Made by a program: the position numbers and the translations under genes. 64,000 nucleotides of DNA from Planctomycetota bacterium (GTDB taxonomy: Bacteria > Planctomycetota > Phycisphaerae > Phycisphaerales > SM1A02). The stretch's first letter is position 1. Each line of letters opens with the position of its first letter. Shown one piece after another: positions 8,793 to 17,046 of this stretch. Location of the stretch: positions 62,001-126,000 of the forward strand of contig JACZRS010000001.1 in the NCBI GenBank assembly GCA_022574595.1, given 5' to 3'. Under the pieces are notes generated by a model that saw only the letters and a list, made by a program, of their open reading frames with translations, searched no databases and was not told the origin of the DNA.

Positions 8793-8867
8793 CTACCAAA
8801 TGATTGCATCGTTGATGAGTGAGACAATTACGAGGCAGAAAGAGATGAGTATTACCCAGCGCTTCAT
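8793..8867 (-). pseudogene. Decayed 5' fragment of a paralogue of the neighbouring zinc-ribbon membrane protein
   Basis: From ATG 8867 the minus strand reads MKRWVILISFCLVIVSLIND and ends in a stop at 8793-8795 after 24 codons. The full-length neighbour (9612 downwards) begins MKRWVIIITICILIGAMINV. The DNA around both starts is nearly identical (TATTACCCAGCGCTTCATA on the plus strand). The fragment keeps only the membrane helix; no zinc ribbon follows. It looks like the stump of a tandem duplicate. Confidence 0.6.
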
Positions 8868-8922
8868 AAGCTAATCATATACTCTTGCTACTGCTTTAGG
8901 TGATCAGGGACTTATGGTCCAT

Positions 8923-9612
8923 TTACGATGCTTTTAGTTGTGCGCCACATTCGGTACATACTTCGGATTGCCCAATGGGGTAGCCACACTTTGTACACTG
9001 CTTGCGCTTGAGCCGTAAGTAGCTTCGAAGCTTTATTGGCAAATTGAAAACAAGAAGTGGCGTCATCGCATATAACAACATGTTTGCAATAAAGCCCGGC
9101 CATATAATTTTCAGTGGCAAATATAACGGTTGTATATGCGCAATTGGGCTCGTTTGTTTGCCTCTTAGCCATTTAGGTGCGTCCCAATAAAAACTATAAA
9201 AATGATCGTCCTGAGTATTGTCCGATCCTTGCCATGCCCTTAGCGCAGATCGAAAAGGCCAACCGTAAGCAACTGCTTGTTGCCAATGAAATGGGTAGGG
9301 CTTAGTTGCTTTTAGATTTGGCTTTATAAACTCCGCCCAATAGGGAAGAGCTTCGTAAGCAGTTAAACTTCTCCCTCCACCACCAAAGAAGCTTGTATAC
9401 GAAGAATTAGAAAACGACCAAGTGCAACCAGGCCAGGTAATCGTTTCAACAGTCCATGTATGGTAACCCGAGCCATCCTTTGAAATTCCCTGTACCATAC
9501 TGCTTGTTGGTGCTAATTCATCCAGACGCACCGCAAACCACCACGCAACAGCAACGTTGATCATCGCGCCGATTAATATGCAGATAGTGATGATTATTAC
9601 CCAGCGCTTCAT
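8923..9612 (-). CDS. Membrane protein with C-terminal zinc ribbon, unknown function
   Basis: 229 aa. An N-terminal transmembrane helix (about 5-24) is followed by an extracytoplasmic domain rich in Trp, Tyr and Ser (~30-165). A second hydrophobic helix (~170-195) comes before a C-terminal zinc ribbon with paired cysteines CTKCGYPIG and CTECGAQL (~211-225). Two-TM proteins with this kind of terminal ribbon recur in planctomycetes, usually without assigned function. I recognise no catalytic motif. A decayed duplicate of its first 24 codons lies just downstream (8793-8867), so the locus once held at least two copies. Confidence 0.6.
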   Translation of the reverse strand: MKRWVIIITICILIGAMINVAVAWWFAVRLDELAPTSSMVQGISKDGSGYHTWTVETITWPGCTWSFSNSSYTSFFGGGGRSLTAYEALPYWAEFIKPNLKATKPYPFHWQQAVAYGWPFRSALRAWQGSDNTQDDHFYSFYWDAPKWLRGKQTSPIAHIQPLYLPLKIIWPGFIANMLLYAMTPLLVFNLPIKLRSYLRLKRKQCTKCGYPIGQSEVCTECGAQLKAS

Positions 9613-9686
9613 ATGCTCATCATAGGTTATTGCTTTTGTTAAAGGTGAATTCCGCTTTAACTTCTACAAGCTGTTATATTGGGCTT

Positions 9687-10118
9687 ATGGATATTCAATT
9701 ATGTTGTCGTAAAGAGGTTGTGGAGCTTCATGAGTTTTTTCAGGATTGGTTTACAGGCAAGCTGCCTGATACCGATGATGCGTTCGAGCGATTCCCATCG
9801 GTTATCAATGATTCATTTCATATTGTCTCGCCCAGCGGAATCATCACCTCAGCAGATCAAATCCTCGCCTTAGTAAGAAGTGCTCACAACTCCGGCGAGA
9901 TTCTAATCTGGATAGAAAACCACACGCACTTAATGACACTTGGCGATGCGGTGCTAGTTACATACGAAGAATCTCAATCTAGAGATGGCGATAAGCGCGT
10001 TCTATTCAGCAGCGCACTACTACGTGAAAAAGAAGGCACCCCCAACAGCTTAGAGTGGCTACACGTCCACGAAACCTGGCTGCCGAGAGAAGAAGAGGAC
10101 GAAGGCGAAGAATTATGA
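9687..10118 (+). CDS. Small NTF2-like / DUF4440-type protein, unknown function
   Basis: 143 aa from ATG 9687 (the open frame extends upstream but without family-like sequence). The pattern EVVELHEFFQDWFTGKLP, then ERFPSVINDSFHIVSPSG, and DAVLVTYEESQSRDG with HVHETWLP at the end is that of NTF2-like alpha+beta barrels, which include SnoaL/DUF4440 proteins. No catalytic residues can be named. The C-terminus is an acidic tail (REEEDEGEEL). It is transcribed divergently from the zinc-ribbon membrane protein and converges on the nitrilase gene 11 bases later. Confidence 0.55.
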   Translation: MDIQLCCRKEVVELHEFFQDWFTGKLPDTDDAFERFPSVINDSFHIVSPSGIITSADQILALVRSAHNSGEILIWIENHTHLMTLGDAVLVTYEESQSRDGDKRVLFSSALLREKEGTPNSLEWLHVHETWLPREEEDEGEEL

Positions 10119-10129
10119 CCACTGTTTCA

Positions 10130-10948
10130 TCAGGTTAGCCACTTGCCATATAGTTCCGGCCTGCGGTCTTTTAGGAATAGCTTTGCTGCGTGTGAGGATT
10201 CTACGCTTGCAAAGTCAAGATCGACTAAGAGAATCGCCTGCGTACCCCCACCCGCTTGAGCGATGACGTTTCCTGCCGGATCACAAACAAATGATTGGCC
10301 AGCAAATTCAACCTTAGGCTCGGGGCCTACACGATTGCACAACGCTGAGTAATACCCGTTTTGAAATGATGCAACGCGCAACTCCGCTTCAAACAAACCA
10401 TCTGGCCATTCACCAACTGCACCCGCTTGAGGAACAACGACAAGTTGGGCTTTATTAAGCGCCAGCGCTCTCATATATTCCGGAAAATGCCTGTCGTAGC
10501 AAATCGCGACACCAATTCGGCCGAACCTGGTTTCATACACAGGCGCACCGGTATCTCCGGGCGCATAATAATCTTGCTCATGAAACCACTGGTAATCGGT
10601 GATATGCACCATGCGGGTTTTGCCAAGCATCATTCCATCAGCATCTATAACTGGTGAAGTGTCGTATGTGTGATCACCATCGCGCTCAAAGATATTAAGG
10701 ATGATCACAACTGAAAGCTCAGCTGCGAGTTTTGCAAAGGCATCAGTGGTTGGCCCGGGGATAGGTTCGGCAAGCGCGAGTGTTTGAGCGGTAGCGTGCA
10801 TCTGCGGATAAAACGGATCGAACGCAAGTTCCGCAAAGCAGATGACATTTGCGCCTTGCGCAGCAGCCTGGCGAACCGCTGCGAGACCGGTACTACGATT
10901 AGCTTGCAAGTTATCCGTTGCGGGTTGTTGAACAAGCGCGAGTTTCAT
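10130..10948 (-). CDS. Carbon-nitrogen hydrolase (nitrilase superfamily)
   Basis: 272 aa, a complete nitrilase-superfamily amidohydrolase. The Glu-Lys-Cys triad is visible: Glu in CFAELAFDPF (~41), Lys in GKTRMVHITDY (~110) and Cys in GVAICYDRHFPEYMR (~148). A second conserved Glu region lies near GLFEAELRVASFQNGYY. The similarity in the Cys region (ICYDRHFPE) resembles N-carbamoylputrescine amidase and beta-ureidopropionase-type enzymes, but the substrate cannot be fixed from sequence. It is 39 bases downstream of hepT on the same strand and may be read through from the mutase operon. Confidence 0.8.
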   Translation of the reverse strand: MKLALVQQPATDNLQANRSTGLAAVRQAAAQGANVICFAELAFDPFYPQMHATAQTLALAEPIPGPTTDAFAKLAAELSVVIILNIFERDGDHTYDTSPVIDADGMMLGKTRMVHITDYQWFHEQDYYAPGDTGAPVYETRFGRIGVAICYDRHFPEYMRALALNKAQLVVVPQAGAVGEWPDGLFEAELRVASFQNGYYSALCNRVGPEPKVEFAGQSFVCDPAGNVIAQAGGGTQAILLVDLDFASVESSHAAKLFLKDRRPELYGKWLT

Positions 10949-10987
10949 GATTGGAAATCTACTATAAGCCTAAGCTAGTGCAGAAAT

Positions 10988-11335
10988 TTAATCACTGAGT
11001 TCCTGCAACAGGCTAGTCACATCATTCAATAGAGTGGGCACAAAGCGTTCAATGATACCCCAAACAGTGTCATTATCGATTACGTCGTAACCATGAATAA
11101 CCTGATTCCTAAAAGCGATAATCTTACTTGCATCCGAGACTTGCTCGCATACCGATTCGTCAATTTGCACGCTTCTGCGAAGTGCTTCTCCAACAATCTC
11201 AAATTGCCTCTCTACAGCCGCACGCATTACCCAGTTTGCTTTGTATGTTTCAAGTGTCTCTTGAGATGTAAGTTCCTGGATTCGACCAATTGCAATCATA
11301 ACATCATGCAGGCATGTACGAAGATCACGCGGCAT
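10988..11335 (-). CDS. hepT: HepT-like ribonuclease toxin (DUF86)
   Basis: 115 aa, the HEPN-fold toxin of the HepT/MntA pair. The HEPN catalytic signature Rx4HxY is intact as RNQVIHGY (~75-82), and WVMRAAVERQFEIVGEAL is the typical second helix. In characterised systems HepT is an RNase that its MntA partner neutralises by AMPylating the Tyr of this motif. Its start lies inside the end of mntA (11 bases overlap), so the two are co-translated. Alternative: a stand-alone HEPN domain; the adjacent MntA argues against that. Confidence 0.8.
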   Translation of the reverse strand: MPRDLRTCLHDVMIAIGRIQELTSQETLETYKANWVMRAAVERQFEIVGEALRRSVQIDESVCEQVSDASKIIAFRNQVIHGYDVIDNDTVWGIIERFVPTLLNDVTSLLQELSD

Positions 11336-11633
11336 AAAGCTGAACCTTGCCTGAATCTACTTCTTTAAGAAAATATGGATTCTCAATTGCTTGGTAAACA
11401 ACCAGATCAATACGCCGATCGAATAATTTTTCAAGCCCCTCCAATATTGCAAAGTAAGCACTAGCGCGGTCGGCAGGTTGCATAGTCCCAAAGTCGATGA
11501 GGAAGTCCAAATCGCTTTGCTTGGAATCAAAATCATCCCGCGCAGCTGATCCAAAGATATAAAGTTCCTTCAAGCCGTGCTTTTCGCAAAGCGATCTGAT
11601 CTGTTCGAGATTATTTGATATTAGTGAATTCAT
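11325..11633 (-). CDS. mntA: MntA-like minimal nucleotidyltransferase antitoxin
   Basis: 102 aa from ATG 11633, whose A is the last base of the preceding mutase stop codon (TAATG). A GTG two codons upstream is the alternative. The minimal nucleotidyltransferase motif is IFGSAARDDFDSKQSDLDFL, i.e. GS followed by DxD, here with 11 rather than the usual 10 residues between. A third acidic residue lies in RIDLVV. MntA enzymes AMPylate HepT toxins to inactivate them. Direct stop/start coupling to methylmalonyl-CoA mutase means the antitoxin is translated by ribosomes leaving a metabolic gene. Confidence 0.8.
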   Translation of the reverse strand: MNSLISNNLEQIRSLCEKHGLKELYIFGSAARDDFDSKQSDLDFLIDFGTMQPADRASAYFAILEGLEKLFDRRIDLVVYQAIENPYFLKEVDSGKVQLYAA

Positions 11634-13300
11634 TACCACTCAGGCCCGCCGGTGTATCTGCCGTAAACATCTGCCATGGCCTGAACCATTTCGCCAAGCG
11701 TACATTTGTTTAGTGATGCTTCAATCAATGCGGGCATTACATTCACATCATCACGCGAAGCTTTACGGATTTCATCGAGTGAACGCTTAGCCTCATCCGC
11801 ATCACGACTCTTTTTAAATTTCGCAAGCTCATCACACTGATTAGTCTCAACAGTATGGGGAATTTGGAGTATCGAAACATGATGCTCCTCATTGCCTTCT
11901 TCATAAGCATTTACGCCAACGATAATTCTATCACCAGCTTCCATCTCCTGGCCAAACCTGTAACTTGCCTCTGCAATCGAGCTGCGGAAATATCCCTTAT
12001 GAATCCCTTGAACAACGCCACCCATATCATCAATTTCCTTGATTATGGCATTGGCGTCTTTTTCCATTTGATCAGTTAAAGCCTCAACATACCACGAACC
12101 ACCCAACGGATCGACCGTTCGATGAACTCCGGTTTCATGTGCAAGAATCTGCTGTGTGCGAAGAGCCACTCTGACAGCAGTCTCCGTTGGCAAGCCCAGC
12201 GTTTCATCCATCGAATCTGTATGCAATGATTGACAACCACCCAGCACGCCAGCCATGGCCTGAAATGCAACCCTGACAATATTATTAATCGGCTGCTGTT
12301 CCGTAAGCGAACAACCAGCTGTTTGCACATGCGTGCGCATCAACCACGAGCGTTCACTCTTTGCACCGAAGCGATCGCGCATGGCATTGGACCAAATGCG
12401 TCTGGCTGCTCGCAGCTTACAAATCTCTTCAAAGAACTCGTTATGGCTATTAAAGAAGAAGCTCAACCTGGGCGCGAACGTATCCACATCCAACCCGCGC
12501 TCGATCGATGCTTCGACATATTCCATTCCATCGCGCAAAGTAAACGCGAGTTCCTGAGTAGCAGTAGAGCCAGCTTCGCGTATATGGTATCCGCTAATTG
12601 AAACACTATTCCAGCGCGGCACTTGCTTGGTTTGAAATTCGATTGTGTCAATAACAAGTTTCACTGAGGCTTCAGGCGGATAGATAAATTCGTTTTGACT
12701 ATGGAATTCTTTTAGTATGTCGTTCTGTAACGTTCCGCCCAGCTTAGCCCAATCAAAGCTGCGCTGCTTAGCCATTGCCAGATACATAGCCCAAATTACC
12801 GCAGCAGGCCCGTTTATGGTTTGGCTTACGGTTACTTCTTCAAGCGGTATGTCCGCATATAGCCGATGCATATCTTCAATAGTGTCGATGGCTACGCCGC
12901 ATCGCCCTACTTCTCCAGAAGATAATGCATCATCACTATCGCGCCCCATCAGAGTGGGAAGATCAAAAGCGGTAGAAAGGCCTGTGTTAGCACTTGTGCC
13001 TTTGGCGTTTTCCAGCAAGTACTTAAAACGCTGATTGGTATCATCCGCAGAACCAAAGCCAGCGAATTGGCGCATAGTCCAAAGCCGACCGCGGTACATG
13101 TTCTTGTGGATTCCACGTGTATAAGGAAACTGCCCAGGTTCGCCGATGCGTTCTTGAGGAAGTTTTACATCCTTAGAATCAGTAGTAACAGCATCGTCCG
13201 GCCCATAGCATTCATCAACTACGTAACCAGATATCGTCACGGTTTGGGGATCTATCTTTTTAGATTCTGTGGAAACGGCCTGCTCTTGCAAAGTGCTCAT
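11633..13300 (-). CDS. Methylmalonyl-CoA mutase large-subunit catalytic domain (no B12 domain)
   Basis: 555 aa. TIM-barrel catalytic part of an acyl-CoA mutase. Family landmarks are PYTRGIHKNMYRGRLWTMRQ near residue 60, the TAFDLPTLMGRDSDD segment, TINGPAAVIWAMYLAMA, and the QTAGCSLTEQQPINNIVR region followed by GGCQSLHTDSMDE. It ends at about the point where the C-terminal cobalamin-binding domain (DxHxxG) would start, so the B12 domain must come from a separate small subunit that is not in this window. Likely reaction: R-methylmalonyl-CoA to succinyl-CoA; isobutyryl-CoA mutase or a relative is the alternative. mntA-hepT follow in the same operon. Confidence 0.88.
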   Translation of the reverse strand: MSTLQEQAVSTESKKIDPQTVTISGYVVDECYGPDDAVTTDSKDVKLPQERIGEPGQFPYTRGIHKNMYRGRLWTMRQFAGFGSADDTNQRFKYLLENAKGTSANTGLSTAFDLPTLMGRDSDDALSSGEVGRCGVAIDTIEDMHRLYADIPLEEVTVSQTINGPAAVIWAMYLAMAKQRSFDWAKLGGTLQNDILKEFHSQNEFIYPPEASVKLVIDTIEFQTKQVPRWNSVSISGYHIREAGSTATQELAFTLRDGMEYVEASIERGLDVDTFAPRLSFFFNSHNEFFEEICKLRAARRIWSNAMRDRFGAKSERSWLMRTHVQTAGCSLTEQQPINNIVRVAFQAMAGVLGGCQSLHTDSMDETLGLPTETAVRVALRTQQILAHETGVHRTVDPLGGSWYVEALTDQMEKDANAIIKEIDDMGGVVQGIHKGYFRSSIAEASYRFGQEMEAGDRIIVGVNAYEEGNEEHHVSILQIPHTVETNQCDELAKFKKSRDADEAKRSLDEIRKASRDDVNVMPALIEASLNKCTLGEMVQAMADVYGRYTGGPEW

Positions 13301-13433
13301 AGCGATTCTCAGCGTTCTCTTTAATACCTAATAAACAAAGCTCAAACGTCATCGGCATCAATATCTTAGCGTAGTCCCTGTGGCGGGTCGCAGAATCTAC
13401 GGCCAGCACTTGATTCATAGTGAATTGGCCAGC

Positions 13434-13466
13434 AAAAAAAGAAAACCGCCCGTTTTTATCGAGCGG
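13434..13466 (-). terminator. Rho-independent terminator after the 13.5-14.0 kb lipoprotein gene
   Basis: On the minus strand CCGCTCG, a 7-base loop and CGGGCGG form a hairpin (plus-strand arms 13446-13452 and 13460-13466). TTTTCTTTTTTT follows at once. It lies about 45 bases past the stop of the lipoprotein gene on that strand and before the mutase gene. Confidence 0.75.
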
Positions 13467-13509
13467 CATGGTCATTTAGGTAAAAGATGTAAAAGAGGCT
13501 CAGCAGAGC

Positions 13510-14013
13510 TTAGTCGTCATACATGGTTGCCTTGATATCGTCGTTAGGTATGGGACCACCTGCAGCTGTCCACCAACTGGGTTGATTGGCAGTTTGATCT
13601 GCTCGCAGTTCCCAGTTGATAGGAGCAGGGCGAGTCTCAACACCAGAGCGGAAAGTCACATCTATTCGCCTGACTGTTGAAGGTGGAACGGTAAGCGAGC
13701 TACGCAATTTTCCTATCTTGGTGCCAATATCGAAAATCTGATACTTCAGAATATCCGGGCGAAGTACTGGGTCATCGCCTCCACCTTTATCAAAGTCAAT
13801 GGTTAGTTGTTTGCCAGGTGGTATTTCCATTGCAAACAGGATTTCGTTGGTTCTGGAATCTACTAAAGTAAATGTGGTTGGCCTGGCTTCGGTTGAGTAG
13901 TAGGTTTGCGAACCTCCAGTGAAGTCGAACGCGCCACCACCAGGCGAATAGCAACCAGTTATTGCGAGGGTAGTGGCAACGCCAAGGCCTAGTGCTACGA
14001 TTTGTCTAAACAT
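13510..14013 (-). CDS. Small lipoprotein of unknown function
   Basis: 167 aa. A hydrophobic signal (~4-18) ends in the lipobox AITGC, so Cys-21 should be lipidated and the protein membrane-anchored outside the cytoplasm. The mature part is a beta-rich domain (for example TFTLVDSRTNEILFAMEIPPG and VRRIDVTFRSGV), followed by a Trp/Pro-rich C-terminus. I recognise no family with certainty. It has its own terminator downstream (13434-13466) and faces ispF across a 230-base divergent promoter region, so it is likely monocistronic. Confidence 0.65.
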   Translation of the reverse strand: MFRQIVALGLGVATTLAITGCYSPGGGAFDFTGGSQTYYSTEARPTTFTLVDSRTNEILFAMEIPPGKQLTIDFDKGGGDDPVLRPDILKYQIFDIGTKIGKLRSSLTVPPSTVRRIDVTFRSGVETRPAPINWELRADQTANQPSWWTAAGGPIPNDDIKATMYDD

Positions 14014-14243
14014 CTGATCGCTCCTGCGGGGTCGGGGGTCGGGCTATATTCTAAAATACAGAGCCAATCGGCTTAATGTTCACAATACACTTAGCAGCCG
14101 GCAATGCCAATGAATTATCCGATTTGATATCGGCCAGTTAAGGGCTTATATCCGACGAAATCCCTAGCCCATGTTATATTCTCGGACGTTCCAGAGCAGA
14201 TTTAAAAAGAGTATGGTAATTGAGATAGTGTTAGGCAATATTG

Positions 14244-14741
14244 ATGACAAATAGAATCGGCCACGGATACGATTTTCACCGCTTAGAACCACTACCGCCA
14301 AAAGGCAAAGGCAGGCCGTTCGTGATGGCCGGGGTGAAGCTCGATTTCCAAAAGGGGCCTGTAGGGCATTCAGATGGTGATGCAGTTTATCACGCAGTTA
14401 CCGATGCAGTCTTAGGCGCCTTATGTGAACCAGATATTGGCCAACTTTTTCCTGATACTGATCCAAAAAACGAAGCTGCGGATTCCTCCTCATTCTTAAA
14501 GATAGCAGCGCAAAAAATGCGCCATCATGGCTACAAGATAGGCAATCTGGATATCACAGTAGTTTGCGAGCAGCCGAAAATTTCATCCGTGAAAAGTGAG
14601 ATGATCAAAAATATCGCAAGTTTGCTCGGCTGTGAGCCTTCGCAGGTAAATGTAAAAGGCAAAACGCATGAAAAGGTGGATGCAGTAGGCGAAGGCAGAG
14701 CCATCGAAGTACACGCAGTGGTGCTGCTGGAGATGGGATAA
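14244..14741 (+). CDS. ispF: 2-C-methyl-D-erythritol 2,4-cyclodiphosphate synthase
   Basis: 165 aa from ATG 14244. Makes MEcPP in the MEP isoprenoid pathway. The metal-binding motif DxH is in GHGYDFHRLEP (~7-12), the third ligand is the His in GPVGHSDGDAVYHAVTDAVLG, and the C-terminal signature is VNVKGKTHEKVDAVGEGRAI. The length is normal for the family, slightly extended by a Pro/Lys-rich loop after RLEP (PLPPKGKGRP). Monocistronic here; no ispD is adjacent. A repeat-rich stretch follows it. Confidence 0.93.
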   Translation: MTNRIGHGYDFHRLEPLPPKGKGRPFVMAGVKLDFQKGPVGHSDGDAVYHAVTDAVLGALCEPDIGQLFPDTDPKNEAADSSSFLKIAAQKMRHHGYKIGNLDITVVCEQPKISSVKSEMIKNIASLLGCEPSQVNVKGKTHEKVDAVGEGRAIEVHAVVLLEMG

Positions 14742-14753
14742 GAGAGGCATCAA

Positions 14754-14860
14754 GGCATCGTGGCATCGTGATGAAACCCGTTTAGCCAGCGGGCTTGACC
14801 CGCTGCAACATGGAAAAATGGCATCGGGCATCGTGGCATCGTGATTTCCCAACGTTTAGC
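14754..14860. repeat. Intergenic repeat block: duplicated GGCATCGTGGCATCGTGAT plus GTTTAGC hairpin
   Basis: The 19-mer GGCATCGTGGCATCGTGAT occurs at 14754-14772 and again at 14827-14845. Each copy is followed by a CGTTTAGC string (14779-14786 and 14853-14860). After the first, AGCGGG and CCCGCT form a perfect hairpin (14788-14804, loop CTTGA). After the second, a GC-rich imperfect hairpin follows. So a unit of about 73 bases is tandemly duplicated between ispF and the HD gene. The hairpin may also act as the end of the ispF transcript, though no T-run follows. Confidence 0.7.
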
Positions 14861-14907
14861 GGCGGGCCACCGGACCGCATGCTTCTGCAGCCCGCTACTA
14901 TGCTCAC

Positions 14908-15432
14908 ATGTTTGATACTTCCCTATGGCAGGAAGCGTGCGCTTTTGCAGCTCGCGCACATCTGCATCAATTACGTCGCGATGGCAAGACGCCTTACTTC
15001 AGCCATTGCGTAAGGGTTGCTCTGACGGTCGCACTTAAGTTTGATTGCACTGATGAAAAAATCCTTGCTGCGGCTTTACTACATGATGTGATCGAAGATA
15101 CAACCGTTGACTACGATGAGGTGCTGCACCACTTTGGAAAGGAAATTGCGGATATCGTTGCTGCACTTAGTAAAGACATGCGCATGATCGAATCCAAACG
15201 CGAACCAGCTTATGATGCGCAATTAGCAGCAGGGCCTTGGGAAGCGAGGCTGATTAAGCTGGCAGATGTCTTTGATAACATCACCGATGCAGATACCGAA
15301 AAAGCGCAGCAGATGTTAGTAGGCAAAGCTCATCGAGCGCTGAAATTAGCTGAAGGTGACCCCAAGCTGGCGTCTGCTTGCGATATTGTCGAGGAGCTAA
15401 TAGGTAAGGTTCAGGCTAATGGAATCAAATAA
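14908..15432 (+). CDS. HD-domain phosphohydrolase, SpoT/MESH1-like
   Basis: 174 aa consisting of a single HD domain of the (p)ppGpp hydrolase type. Metal ligands: His in YFSHCVRVALTVA (~33), the HD pair in AAALLHDVIEDTTVDYDEV (~58-59) and the later Asp in RLIKLADVFDNITDA (~115). The ED pair in VIEDT is the one characteristic of Rel/SpoT hydrolases. There is no synthetase or TGS/ACT domain, so it would be a small alarmone hydrolase comparable to MESH1; activity on other nucleotides is possible. It stands between the repeat block and a LolA-like lipoprotein gene. Confidence 0.75.
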   Translation: MFDTSLWQEACAFAARAHLHQLRRDGKTPYFSHCVRVALTVALKFDCTDEKILAAALLHDVIEDTTVDYDEVLHHFGKEIADIVAALSKDMRMIESKREPAYDAQLAAGPWEARLIKLADVFDNITDADTEKAQQMLVGKAHRALKLAEGDPKLASACDIVEELIGKVQANGIK

Positions 15433-15482
15433 CATTCGAACTGTCTCTTATTGAGAATCTCAATTACAAGAAAGGATTGCTA

Positions 15483-16337
15483 ATGATCCTGCTCAGCATA
15501 AAGCTTCTGGTTGCACAAGCGTTGATAGCTCTTTCAAGCTGTAACACAACGCCGCCAGTTGTTGAAACACAGCCACAAAGGCAGGCTGAGGTTGAAGCTG
15601 AAACTGATCCTGTAATTGAACTATTAGACAAGCTCGAAAAAAGCACTAAAGAGCTTCGAGATTTTCAAGCGAAAATCCGCTACTCAACCTGGGATGCAGC
15701 TCTGGAACAACTGCAACTCCGCACTGGAGAATTGATCTACCAGGTGAAGCCCGAGGATAGCTCAAAGCGATTTGCCATTCTCTTTGATACTTCGGTAATA
15801 GGTACACGCAAACAAGACCACAAAAAACATTACATTTTTGCAGATAGTTGGCTGGTTGAAATAGACCATGAATCCAAACATTTCATAAAACGACAGATCG
15901 TTGCTCCAGGTAAAAAATTCGACCCGCTAAAACTAGGCGAAGGGCCTTTCCCATTACCGCTAGGCCAATCCAAGGATGAAGTTCTTGCGCGGTTTAATGT
16001 CGAGTTGCTGGAGAAACCAAGTGATGAGTTTCTAGCAAGCAAACTTGTTGGCCTTGATGTAAAAGGCATGGTCTTATTTCCCAAACCAAATACGCCTGAA
16101 GCTGAGAAATTTTCCAAGGTAGAGCTTTTCTACGATTCGAAAATGCTTTTGCCAATCGCTATAAACGCAGTCGCAGCCGAATTGGTTGACCCGGATGATC
16201 CCAATAGTCGCAACCGAAAAACAGTTTGGCTCAGAGATGTTAAGCGCAACCAAGGCATAGACGAATCCAAGCTAAGTATTGCTGAGCCTGATAAAACTCA
16301 ATGGACTATTGATGTGCGTCAGTGGGTAGATGATTAA
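15483..16337 (+). CDS. LolA-like planctomycete lipoprotein, unknown function
   Basis: 284 aa from ATG 15483 (AAGGA lies 7 bases upstream; TTG 15477 is the alternative). A short signal peptide ends in the lipobox ALSSC. A Glu-rich linker follows, then a beta-rich domain with alternating strands (ELIYQVKPEDSSKRFAILFD, HYIFADSWLVEIDHESKHFI), whose pattern resembles outer-membrane lipoprotein-sorting (LolA/LolB-fold) proteins of planctomycetes. The final part GIDESKLSIAEPDKTQWTID also fits that fold. The role in lipoprotein trafficking is inferred only from the fold-like pattern. Confidence 0.6.
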   Translation: MILLSIKLLVAQALIALSSCNTTPPVVETQPQRQAEVEAETDPVIELLDKLEKSTKELRDFQAKIRYSTWDAALEQLQLRTGELIYQVKPEDSSKRFAILFDTSVIGTRKQDHKKHYIFADSWLVEIDHESKHFIKRQIVAPGKKFDPLKLGEGPFPLPLGQSKDEVLARFNVELLEKPSDEFLASKLVGLDVKGMVLFPKPNTPEAEKFSKVELFYDSKMLLPIAINAVAAELVDPDDPNSRNRKTVWLRDVKRNQGIDESKLSIAEPDKTQWTIDVRQWVDD

Positions 16338-16903
16338 GATTTAAACACGAAATCGTTAGGTCTCTGCGTCTTTGGATCATTAACGCTACGAGTATCAAGG
16401 CTATAGATATTAAAATCGCGCAAGAGCGGCGAATAAATGTGAATGTTAATCAGGTCCGTTCCGGGCGGCTGCGTATTGGTTACCTGATGAATGTCCACTT
16501 CACTTGAAGCTGCGATATATCCGCATGGTTGATGTTTGCTGCTTGTTGGATAAACAAAACCCGAAGCTGATTTTTCAAATATGGTTTCTGTTGCGATCCC
16601 TTCAATAACTCGAAATGCACAACTAGCGCCTTTGTGATCGTGAATTGGGGTTCGCTGCCCGCTTTTCCAACAAATACAGACCACTTCATACCAACGCGAA
16701 TCCTTTAGAACCATGCGATGATAATCATCCTCGCCAAAAACACATGCATCACCTAAATCCTTGCGTGTAATGTCAAGGTTTTTCAGCAATATAGTCAAAG
16801 TCGTAAGGTCAGCAGGTGCCTTCAGTGAATCCAGATACTTAAAAAGCGGTTGCAATTTGGGATATGCAGCCTCAATCGTCTCTTTTGCGGTAGTGGTATT
16901 CAT
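16334..16903 (-). CDS. Cysteine dioxygenase type I family (cupin)
   Basis: 189 aa. Fe(II) cupin that oxidises cysteine (or another thiol such as 3-mercaptopropionate) to its sulfinate. The iron ligands are visible: two His in RTPIHDHKGASCAFRVIEG (~96-98) and a third His in EVDIHQVTNTQPPGTD (~148). The Cys in GASCAF corresponds to the position that forms the Cys-Tyr crosslink in type I enzymes. The Arg-versus-Gln residue that separates cysteine from mercaptopropionate dioxygenases was not resolved. It overlaps the 3' end of the convergent lipoprotein gene by 4 bases. Confidence 0.82.
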   Translation of the reverse strand: MNTTTAKETIEAAYPKLQPLFKYLDSLKAPADLTTLTILLKNLDITRKDLGDACVFGEDDYHRMVLKDSRWYEVVCICWKSGQRTPIHDHKGASCAFRVIEGIATETIFEKSASGFVYPTSSKHQPCGYIAASSEVDIHQVTNTQPPGTDLINIHIYSPLLRDFNIYSLDTRSVNDPKTQRPNDFVFKS

Positions 16904-17046
16904 TTGTGTAGCTCCAATATCTCAGCCCTAATTTATATCCACTAAATAGTGTTTGGGCTAGTTAATAATGCTGAGCCTAAAGTCACTTACCAGCCGAAGT
17001 ATCAACAATATAGCTTTTTTGGTCGTCAGGCACTCAAGGGCCTTCC

